A stretch of DNA of 64,000 bases from Erwinia aphidicola. Its GTDB lineage: Bacteria > Pseudomonadota > Gammaproteobacteria > Enterobacterales > Enterobacteriaceae. The notes beneath the pieces are model-generated. The model searched no databases. It was given only the letters and a program-made list of their open reading frames with translations, and was not told where the DNA came from. Location: the NCBI RefSeq assembly GCF_014773485.1, contig NZ_JACXBP010000006.1, forward strand, positions 358,345 to 422,344, given 5' to 3'. A program made the translations under genes and the position numbers. Positions 52,611 to 62,100 of this stretch are shown in pieces (position 1 is the first letter of the stretch; each line of letters opens with the position of its first letter).

Positions 52611-53534
52611 TTATTTCTGGTTTTTACTGGTGAACTTCTCGTAGTTCTCTTTGGTGATCAGCTGGAAGGGAATATCAACAATCGGCTGCACTTTCTCACC
52701 TTTCACCAGCTTCACAGCGGTCTGTACGGCACCTTCGCCCTGACCTTTAGCGTCCTGGAATACGCTGGCAACCATCTTGCCGTTCTTAATCATCTGCAAC
52801 GCATCCGGTGTGCCATCGACGCCCGCCACCAGGATGTTATTAGGGTTTTTACCTAATGCCTGCAGCGCACCAATCGCCATTTCGTCGTTGTTTGACGCAA
52901 TCGCCTGGATATCATCACCCGCGGTCAGCCAGTTACTGGTGACGTCTACCGCATCGTTACGGGTGAATTTCGCGGTTTGTTTCTGTACCACTTTCAGGCC
53001 AGGATATTTCGCCACAATGGCTTCCACGCCTTTGGTACGCTCGCGCGTGGCTTCGTTGGCGAGGTCACCTAACAGAATGGCGACGTTACCCTTGTAGTTC
53101 ATGCGTTTTGCCAGCGCTTCCATCTGCAGGCGGCCTGCCAGCTCGGAGTCAGAACCGACGAAGGCCATTTTGCCGGTCAGGGTAGTGGCGGGTTTGCGGT
53201 TGACGAACACCAGCGGGATGCCGGCTTTGGTGGTGAGATCAACAATGGGTTTAACGGCGTTGGTATCTACCGGGTTAACGATGATGGCATCGACGCCCTG
53301 GCCGATGAAGTTTTGAACCTGTTGCAGCTGCTGTGCGACATCGCCTTTAGCGTCTTCTACCTGGCCTTTAACATTCTCTGCCTTCATCTCATTGTTGATT
53401 GAGTTGCGCACGATAGTTAAAAAGTTGTCATCAAACAGTGCCATAGAGACGCCAATCTGGAGATCTTTGGCAAAGCTGGTGACAGGTAACATACACACTA
53501 ACAGTGACGCTAAAATTGTTTTTTTCACGTTCAT
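52611..53534 (-). CDS. Sugar-binding periplasmic protein (RbsB type)
   Basis: A 307-residue periplasmic-binding protein like LacI-fold sugar receptors. Signal peptide MNVKKTILASLLVCMLPVTS then FA-K. Conserved ligand-site pieces include QVQNFIGQGVDAIIVNPVDT and GIPLVFVNRKPATTL, the second of which I associate with inositol/rhizopine-type receptors rather than ribose; ASNNDEMAIGALQALGK and LVAGVDGTPDALQMI follow. The inositol idea is weak. It is the first gene of the operon. Confidence 0.9.
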   Translation of the reverse strand: MNVKKTILASLLVCMLPVTSFAKDLQIGVSMALFDDNFLTIVRNSINNEMKAENVKGQVEDAKGDVAQQLQQVQNFIGQGVDAIIVNPVDTNAVKPIVDLTTKAGIPLVFVNRKPATTLTGKMAFVGSDSELAGRLQMEALAKRMNYKGNVAILLGDLANEATRERTKGVEAIVAKYPGLKVVQKQTAKFTRNDAVDVTSNWLTAGDDIQAIASNNDEMAIGALQALGKNPNNILVAGVDGTPDALQMIKNGKMVASVFQDAKGQGEGAVQTAVKLVKGEKVQPIVDIPFQLITKENYEKFTSKNQK

Positions 53535-54046
53535 GGCAAAGCCCTTATTATCGTTAGCATGCGAAGGTTCGCTGATACGGCGAATGAAAAATTTCTTTTA
53601 CATTCACTCAACTTCACCGACGGCTTTATTAAAATGTAGGGGGTGACTATTTCGGGTAATACTCTCTTTCAGGGTACGGCTAATCGGGTCTGTCTTTTAT
53701 TTATATAAACAACAGGTTAGTTAAAACTCACACCACCTTCTTTGCGCATCCCCGCTGGCGTCATCGCAAAACAGTTTTTTTGTTTCATAATCACACCAAC
53801 TGAAACTTTCACTATGAAAGCATCGAAACGCATGTTTTAAAATCAGCAAATAACAAAAATTTGACACACCTCTAACATCGGCAAGGGAAAGGCGGGAAAG
53901 TGAGATCTGGCGCAGAGATTGAGGAACGAGCAGAAATAAAGGAAAAGTATCAGAACGCTGCTTTTGTCAGCAAACGCACTCAGGTTGTCGATTGGTACTT
54001 TGACATTTCGCAGGCACGCCGTTAACATGCGCCCCGTTCACACGAT
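53535..54046 (-). promoter_or_regulatory. Upstream region of the sugar ABC operon and tRNA-Asn
   Basis: No gene is accepted here. CTTTCACTATGAAAG (53806-53820) is a 15-base palindrome 272 bp before the binding-protein start, an operator candidate. The right end of the stretch carries the tRNA promoter. The 61-codon frame on the minus strand at 53843-54028 has no ribosome site and spans that promoter. Confidence 0.45.
54000..54028 (+). promoter_or_regulatory. Sigma-70 promoter of tRNA-Asn
   Basis: TTGACA (54000-54005), 17-bp spacer, TAACAT (54023-54028), then a GC-rich discriminator GCGCCCCG. The perfect -35, ideal spacing and GC-rich discriminator are typical of stringently controlled tRNA promoters. 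Transcription would start about 12 bases before the mature tRNA. Confidence 0.7.
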
Positions 54047-54122
54047 TCCTCTGTAGTTCAGTCGGTAGAACGGCGGACTGTTAATCCGTATGTCACTGGT
54101 TCGAGTCCAGTCAGAGGAGCCA
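54047..54122 (+). tRNA. asn tRNA: tRNA-Asn (GTT)
   Basis: A 76-base cloverleaf. Acceptor TCCTCTG pairs with CAGAGGA, followed by discriminator G and encoded CCA. The anticodon loop is CTGTTAA with GTT; the T loop is GTTCGAGTC. E. coli also has tRNA-Asn genes close to nac-cbl, and tRNA-Asn is a frequent integration point of islands. Confidence 0.97.
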
Positions 54123-54288
54123 AATTCTATTCTCATCGCACTGTATGGATCCTGTTGCTATCCAGGTTCAACAAGCCCGCGTGAAAAACCTCCCGATGTT
54201 TCTTTAGTCTCCCCTCTCCCCAAAAAATTGCTTGATTTACCCGCTGCCTGCTCAGTAACCTGTCGCAGTTCACACACCTTTAAACTTT

Positions 54289-56034
54289 ATGAAACGGATT
54301 TTCATGAAACGGACTTTTCCTGCGGACGTCTGTCCACCCAAGACGCTGAGACGTATTCTCGCCGGGCTGCTCTTCGCTGGCGCTTCCCCGTTACTGGCTG
54401 CCACGCCATCCGACGCGCCCGACCGGGCTGCTTCCGCTATTGACGCGCGCGAACAGCAGCGCCAGCAAGAGCGCGAGCGCGCCCTGCAAAGCCAAAATAA
54501 CCCGCAGTCCGATGTGCGCCTTGCCCGCCCTGAGCTTGAGCGAACCCAATATCCCGCTGACGAGCACCCCTGTTTTACCATCAACCGCATCGCCCTGGTC
54601 GGTGAGTCTGCCGGGCGTTTTCAGTGGGCGCTGAAAGCCGCCGCTGACGCCAAAGGGCGCTGCCTGGGCGGCCAGGGCATTGTGCTGGTCATTAATCAGG
54701 TGCAAAACGCCATACTGGCTAAAGGCTGGGTCACCACCCGCGTGATGGCGCAGGAGCAGGACCTGACCACCGGCGTGCTGACCCTGACCCTGCAGCCCGG
54801 GCGCATCGGGGAGATACGCTTTGAGCAACCCGTTTCGTGGCGCGGACGACTGTGGAACGCCCTCCCCGCCTCATCGGGCGACATGTTGAATCTACGCGAC
54901 ATTGAGCAGGGGCTGGAGAATTTCCGGCGGGTGCCCAGCGCCGCGGCCGATATCAAAATCGTCCCCGGCAGGCAAGATGCCACCAGCGACCTGCTGGTCA
55001 ACTGGCAGGAAGCCCGGCCGGTGCGGCTTAGCCTGGGGCTGGATGACAGCGGCTCTAAAAGTACCGGGCGGTATCTGGGTTCCGCCACGTTAGCCCTTGA
55101 TGCCCCCTTTGCGCAGAACGACCTCTTTTACGCCAACGTGGGTAAAGATCTGTTCCAGCACGGGCCGTTTGGCAACCGCTCGCACACCCTGAACTACTTT
55201 TTCCCGCTGGGCTACTGGGGTGTTGCCGCCAATTACAACGACTACACCTACCACCAGAATATCCCCAACGCCAACGAAGTGCTGCGTTACAGCGGTAAAA
55301 GCGACAACGCTCAGCTGACGCTCTCCCGGCTGCTGTACCGCGACCAGTCGCACAAAATCACGCTCAACCTGCGCGGCTACCGCAGGCACTCGACTAACGC
55401 CGTAAACGACATCGATATCGAACAGCAGAAGCGGCGCACCGCCGGCTGGGAGCTGGGGCTTAACCAGCGCAGCTACCTTGGGACCACCACTCTGGACGCA
55501 AATATCAGCTGGCGGCGCGGGACCGGCGCGTTCAACGCCCTTCCCGCCCCGGAAGAGTCGCGTCATGAAGGCAGCGCTCGCACGGGGATCGTGCTCGGGG
55601 ACCTGAGTATCAATCAGCCCTTTACCCTGGGTGGGCAACCGTGGCGGATTTACACCAGCCTGCGCGGGCAGTGGAGCCCGAACGCGCTGACGCCCCAGGA
55701 GCGCATGGCGATTGCCGGACGTTACACGGTGCGTGGCTTTGACGGCGAACAGGTGCTGTCCGGGGAAAAAGGCCTGCTCTGGCGTAACGATATCGCCTGG
55801 AACGTATTCGCACGCGGCCACGAGCTCTACCTCGCGGCCGACTATGGGCGGGTAGACGGCCCGGGTACCCGATACCTGGTCGGTCACCAGCTTGCGGGCA
55901 GCGCGGTTGGCGTACGCGGCGCGCTGTGGGGCCGGTTCAGTTATGACCTGTTTGCCGGCCTGCCGATCTACAAGCCAGCAGGCTTCCACACCTCGGGTGC
56001 CACGGCAGGCTTTAGCGTTAATCTGGAAATCTGA
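54289..56034 (+). CDS. cdiB: Two-partner secretion outer-membrane transporter, CdiB/ShlB family
   Basis: A 581-residue TpsB/Omp85-family channel that exports the CdiA-like protein encoded next. N-terminal signal peptide (basic MKRIFMKRTF..., hydrophobic LRRILAGLLFAGASPLLAAT). A Gln/Arg-rich stalk follows (DAREQQRQQERERALQSQNN), then POTRA domains (CFTINRIALVGESAGRFQWA; GEIRFEQPVSWRGRLWNALP) and a beta barrel. AGRYTVRGFDGEQVLSGEKG carries the conserved VRGF motif of the L6 loop. It ends in GFSVNLEI. The start could also be the ATG at 54304; neither has a strong ribosome site. cdiB starts 166 bp after tRNA-Asn, 77 bp upstream of the effector gene. Confidence 0.9.
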   Translation: MKRIFMKRTFPADVCPPKTLRRILAGLLFAGASPLLAATPSDAPDRAASAIDAREQQRQQERERALQSQNNPQSDVRLARPELERTQYPADEHPCFTINRIALVGESAGRFQWALKAAADAKGRCLGGQGIVLVINQVQNAILAKGWVTTRVMAQEQDLTTGVLTLTLQPGRIGEIRFEQPVSWRGRLWNALPASSGDMLNLRDIEQGLENFRRVPSAAADIKIVPGRQDATSDLLVNWQEARPVRLSLGLDDSGSKSTGRYLGSATLALDAPFAQNDLFYANVGKDLFQHGPFGNRSHTLNYFFPLGYWGVAANYNDYTYHQNIPNANEVLRYSGKSDNAQLTLSRLLYRDQSHKITLNLRGYRRHSTNAVNDIDIEQQKRRTAGWELGLNQRSYLGTTTLDANISWRRGTGAFNALPAPEESRHEGSARTGIVLGDLSINQPFTLGGQPWRIYTSLRGQWSPNALTPQERMAIAGRYTVRGFDGEQVLSGEKGLLWRNDIAWNVFARGHELYLAADYGRVDGPGTRYLVGHQLAGSAVGVRGALWGRFSYDLFAGLPIYKPAGFHTSGATAGFSVNLEI

Positions 56035-56110
56035 AACCCGGCAGGGCGTGATTACGCCCCCTTTTTTGACAATGGACGAAACGGACTGACTTTACTCAGG
56101 GAAGAACCTC

Positions 56111-59100
56111 ATGAACAAACATTGCTATCGCCTGATATTTAGCCGCACCCACGGAGAGCTGCGGGTCGTATCCGAACTGGCCCGCAGCTGCAGCAGCGAA
56201 CCCGGACAGCATCGCGGTGTCGGCATCGCGGGGGAGAACCGTTTATGGGTGACCCTGCGGCGTGCGGTATGGCTGCTGGGGCTGGCAATGTTTGCCGCGC
56301 CGGTGATGGCCAGCGGCATTGTGGCCGACGGCAGCGCCGCGCCCGGCCAGCGGCCGGAGGTGATCGCCACCCAGAACGGCCTGCCGCAGGTCAATATCAC
56401 CGCCCCTAACCAGGCCGGGGTGTCGCATAACCAGTATCAGCAGTTCGACGTCGATCACAAAGGTGCCATCCTCAACAACTCGGCGGTGATGACCTCCACC
56501 CAGATGGCCGGCATGATCCAGGGCAACCCCAATCTCAATCCCAATAGCGCGCCGGCGCGAGTGATCCTCAATGAAGTGAACAGCAATAATCCCAGCCAGC
56601 TGCGTGGCTTTCTGGAAGTAGCCGGCGGCAAGGCGCAGGTGATTGTGGCTAACCCTGCCGGCATTGTGTGCAACGGCTGCGGCACCATCAACGCCGGGCG
56701 CATGACGCTGACCACCGGCAAGCCGCAGATGAACGCAGACGGCAGCCTGGCGGGGTACCAGGTTGAGCGCGGCGTGATAAGCGTTGAAGGGGGCGGCCTC
56801 AACGGTGACGCCCGGCATGATACCGGGTACGTCGACCTCCTCGCCCGTGCGGTAAAGGTTAACGCCGGGGTCTGGGCCAAAGAGGAAGTCTCGGTGGTCG
56901 CCGGCCGCAACCGTATCAGCGCGGACGGAAAAAGCGTGGCGCCGCTCTCAGATAACGGCAGCGCTAAGCCCCAGATGGCGATAGACATGGGCCAGATGGG
57001 CGGCATGTACAGCGGCAGTATCCGCATGATAGGCACCGAAGCCGGGGTGGGCGTGCGCAATCAGAACGCGCAGGTTCAGGCGGGCAAGACGCTGACCGTC
57101 AGCAGTGAGGGCAGGCTCAGCTGGCAATCAGATGCGCAAAATGCGGCCACGCAGGCCGGTGGCGATATCAGGATGGCAGCCAGAGACGCCGTCGACTATC
57201 AGGGTAAATTACACGGCGGCGGCCAACTCTCCGTACAGAGCCGCGAGGGTAAGCTGACGCAGTCAGGCACTCTCGCCGCGGCGGGTGATGTGCAGCTCAA
57301 CGCCGCTCGCGGCATAGCGAGCAGCGGGCACCTTCTGGCGGGCAGCGATGCCAATAGCCAGATCAACCGCGATGCCAGCCTGCGCCTGGAAAGCCAGGGC
57401 GATATTCGCGCCAGCGGCAGCCTGCTCAGTAAAAAAGAGGTTGATGTGAGCGGACGCCGGGTCGACATCAGCGGCGCGCACGTCGCGGCCAGCCGTGCCC
57501 GGCTAAACGCCCGGGAAGGCGGCGCGGCGCTGCGAGATTCAGCGATAGACAGCAAACAGTTGGTCATCAACACCGCCGCTGATATTGATGCGCGCCAGGC
57601 TCAGGTGAAGGCCGGCCGCTGGGACGTCACTGCGAACAACCTGTTCAACCAGCAGGCTACCTGGTCCCAGACGGGAAGTGGTGAAAGTCGCTTCGCGCTG
57701 ACGGGACGGCTGGACAACAGTGACGGCACCATAGAAAGCCGCCAGCTCAGTTTCAGCGCGGCGGCGCTGACCAACTCGCGCGGCAGCCTGCTGGCACTCG
57801 ATAACGCGGCGCAGCAGTGGCGAGTCAGTGGCCTGCTCGACAATGCGGGCGGCGAGATCGGCAGCAACGGCGACCTGCGGCTTGACGCCGGCAGTCTGGA
57901 CAATCAGAACGGCACGGTAAAAACCCAGGCCGCGCTGGCGGTGACCACCTCCGGCGCGGTCAGCAACGCGGGTGGTAACCTGCTGGCCGGTAACGCCCTG
58001 ACGCTCAGCGCGGGCGGTGATGTCAGCAACGAGTCCGGCACCCTGAGCGGCGGCCAGCTCACCCTCAGCGCGACGGGGCTGCTCGCGAATGGCAAGGGTG
58101 AAATCAGCGGTCAGTCGCTGATGCTGACGACCGGCAGTCTGAATAACGCCCTGGGTAAGATCGTCGCCCAAAACGATGTCACCCTGACAGCGCAGCAGGG
58201 GCTGAACAATGCCGGCGGCTGGCTTGAAGCCGGAAATGGCCTCGCGTTAAACGCCGGGGGCGACTGGGATAATCGTGGCGGTACCGCCCAGGGCGGCCAT
58301 CAGGTCAACGCCAGTGCGCTGTCGCTCGACAATACTGGCGGCAGGCTGCAGTCCGGTGGTGACCTTAGCCTGAAGAGTTCAGGCGATATCCTTAACCGCA
58401 CCGGCAAGCTGACCGCGCAGCAGGCACTCAGGGTCAACGCAGGCGCGGCCAGCCTGTTTGACAATGACGGCGGTTCGCTGCAGAGCGGCGGCGCCCTGAC
58501 CCTGCAGGGCGGACGGCTGAACAACCGTCAGTCGGGGCGGATTTACAGCCAGAACGCACTGTCACTCAGCCTTGACGGGGAATGGAACAACCAGGGCGGT
58601 ACCCTGACCGGCAGCGGCAGCAGCTGGGTGCGCGCTGCAAACCTGCTGAATGCTCAGGGGGCTATCAACGCGCTGGACAGCCTGGACATGCAGTTCAGCG
58701 GGAAGCTGGATAACGGTCAGGGACGTATTTTCAGTCAGCTGTCGCAAACGCTCAACGCGCAGTACATTGTCAATGTTGGTGGCTGGATGGGCAGCCAGGG
58801 CAGCTGGCACGCCGTCAGCGGCAGCTTTGACAACGCGCAGGGCAGCGTGCAAAGCCAGCAGGATGCGCAGCTTGCAGCGAACTGGCTGGGCAATGCGCAA
58901 GGCGCCCTGCAGTCGGCGGCGGACCTGGTGCTGCACGTGGCGCAGGATATCGATAACCACGGCGGCAAGGTTTCCGCGCAGGGGGTGCTTGCCGTGCAGG
59001 GCTCGACTGCGGATGCCCATGCCGGGGCAATCAACAATGCGGGCGGCCAGTGGCTGGCGGGAGAGGCACTGAACATTGCCGCCCTGAGCCTGAACAACAG

Positions 59101-62100
59101 CCAAAACGGTCAGCTGTACAGTCAGAAGCTGCTGCGCCTGAACCTGAACGGCGAACTGGATAACCGTGGCGGCAGGCTGCAGAGCGGCGACGCGCTGTCG
59201 CTTGACGCACAGGCCCTGAACAATGCCGGCGGCACGACAGACGCCCGGCAGGCGCTGACGCTGCGCATCCTCAGCCTGCTTGATAATACTGGCGGGACAA
59301 TACGCAGCAACGGTGACCAGCGGGTCACGGCGGGCAATATCAATAACCGACAGGGCGTATTCAGCAGCCGCGGTGACATTGACCTGGCCACGGCACAGCT
59401 GGACAACGCCGGCGGCACGCTGATCGGTCAGGGTGCAGGCACCTATCACATTGCGCGGCTTGACAACCAGCAGGGCAAGGTTCACAGCGCGGCATCGCTG
59501 ACGCTTGACGCCACGCGGGTGAATAACCAGGGCGGCCAGCTCGTCGCCATGCAGGCGCTGAAGCTCAGGGCGGACGCGCTGGACAACAGCGCTCAGGGGA
59601 CGATCAGCAGCCAGGCGTCGCTTGACCTGCAAGCTGACAGCCTGAACAACCGCGACGGCGGCCTGATCCTGGGCACCACCCACACCGGCATCCGCGCGCG
59701 CGACATCGACAACGCAGCGGGACGGCTGCAAAGTGCGGGCACCCTCACCTTCACGGATGTCGCCACGCTGGATAACCGCCAGGGACAACTCCTTGCCAAC
59801 GGTAATATCGCCATTAACGGCGGACTGTCGCCGAGCGACTCACCGCTCGCCCTGCTCAATCAGGGTGGACGGATAGAGAGTGCCGGTGACCTGACCCTGC
59901 ATACGCGCACCCTGGAAAATCAGCGCGGCACCCTGCTCGGGCTGCAGTCGCTCACGCTGAGCGCGCAGCAGGATTACACCCGCACCGCGGGCGAAACCGT
60001 CAGCAGCAACGGTAAGGTGACGTTCTCCCTGAGCGGTGCCTTTACCAACCTGGCGGATTGGTTGCTACCGGGCGAACTCATCCTCAATGCGGCCAGCATC
60101 ACCAATCCGGCGGTCCTGGTGGGCAAGACACTTCAACTGACGACCGGGACCCTGCAAAACAGCGGGCGCATTGAAGCGGATACCATGACGATGAACGTCG
60201 ATACCCTGGACAACGCCGCGGCGCTGATGGGCGACGATATCACCGTGCGCGCGCGTGCTCTCGACAACCACGGCCAGCCTGCGGTCATCGCAGCGACCCA
60301 CCGCCTGACGTTGCAGGCCGGGGAGCGCCTGAACAACCGGGATGGCGCCCTGCTCTACAGCGGCGACAGCCTGTCGCTTCACAGCGATGACCTGATTGAG
60401 AACCGGGCGAGCTTTATCGAAGCGGACGGCGACCTGGCCGTCGAGGCCCGCCGGCTGGACAATCTGCGCGAAGGTCTGGAGATCCAGCGCGATGCCGAAA
60501 AGAGCGACTACAAGTGGCACCGCTACAACTACTACTGGCGCACCTATGGTTCGGCCGTCAACCCCGATAAAAGCACCATGGCACCGACCACCCAGCAGCT
60601 GACTTTCCAGGATGATGCGGCGGCGCAGAGCAACCGCTACGGCACCCTACTGGCCATTGATGCGGCGGGCAAGCGTGCGCAGGTGCGCGTAAAAGATAAT
60701 AAAGGCCAGCTGACCGACCTGTGGGTTAACTACCTGGCGCTTAAGCCGAATGCCGACGGCAGCTACGCGATGACGTTCTATGAAACGCGTGGGGGAAACC
60801 AGCTGGCAACCATCCCGACGCCCTATCAAAACGGCTTCCACTGGGAGCACGACTGGACGCAGGTGCTGACCTGGGACCCCGAAAAGCACATTGATATCGA
60901 CAGCGCACCGTTTATTACCGATTACAACAATTTCCGCGAACGTACCGAGAGCGGCACGGTGACCCGCGACAGGCTGGTTTCCGAAGGCATCGGCGCGCGC
61001 ATTCTGGCAGGCGGCAATATGCTGCTGCGCATTACCGGGCAGTTGCTCAATGACGCCAGCGTCATCACCGCCGGTGGCAACCTGACGCAGGATGGCGGTG
61101 GCAGCGTGGACAACCGCGGTTACTCGGTCAATGAACGGCGCCAGTCAGTGATTGTCGACCATTACGACAAGGACACTCATCACTGGTATCCGACGTTCAA
61201 CCGCGATGAAACCACGGCGCTGACTACCGTTGACGGCATTATTACCGGCAACGGCACGGTGACCATCAACGGCGCCAGCATGACCAACACCACGGTAAAC
61301 CAGGCGCAAATCAGCCGGCTTGAGTCGGCATTAAACGCCGTAGACGCCGAACGTGCCGAACTGGAGCGCAACCCGCTGGCCTTTACGGTTGAAGGTGCTG
61401 CCCCCGTGGTTGGCGACACCGCGCTTGCGCCGGGCGCCACCCCCTCCTCGCCGCTGGGGCGCCCGCTGCTGCCGGCCGAGCTGGCGCTTACCCAGTTACA
61501 GCATCTGGGCAATGTGGCGACCGCCATTCCCAATAACGCCCTTTTTGCCCAGCATACGGCGCCCGCCAGCCCGTTCCTGGTGGTCACCGACGAACGCTTT
61601 ACCAACCGCGATAAGTTTATCAGCAGCGATTACCTGCTCGACCGGGTGGGCTATGACCCGGCGCAGGTGCACAAACGCCTGGGCGACGGTTTTTACGAGC
61701 AGCGCCTGGTGCGTGAGCAGGTGCTGGCACTCACCGGTAAAGCGTCCGTCAAGGGGGAAGATGCGATGGCGCAGTACCAGCAGCTGATGAACAACGGTAG
61801 CCAGGTCGCACAGGACTTCCATCTGGTGCCCGGCGTGGCCCTGACGCCGGAGCAGATAGCCGCGCTGCAGCAGGACATCGTCTGGCTGGTGAGCGAGACG
61901 GTGCAAACGGCCGACGGCCCGCAAACGGTGTGGGTACCGAAAGTCTACCTGGCGCAGAGCACGCTGCGCCTGAGCGGGGATGGCGCGGTGATTGGCGGCG
62001 GCAATCTGCAGCTCTCGGCCAGCAGCATCACCAACGCCGGCAACCTGTTTGCCGACAAGGCCCTGACGGTCGACGCCGGGCAGTTCATGCATCAGGGTGG

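Noticed and set aside
53843..54028. 61-codon minus-strand frame before tRNA-Asn
   Set aside because: Spans the tRNA promoter and lacks a ribosome site.
58562..59788. 408-codon frame opposite cdiA
   Set aside because: Repetitive because the FHA repeats on the other strand are repetitive; no start signal. The same applies to minus-strand frames at 57539-58171, 61496-62314 and 63014-63940.
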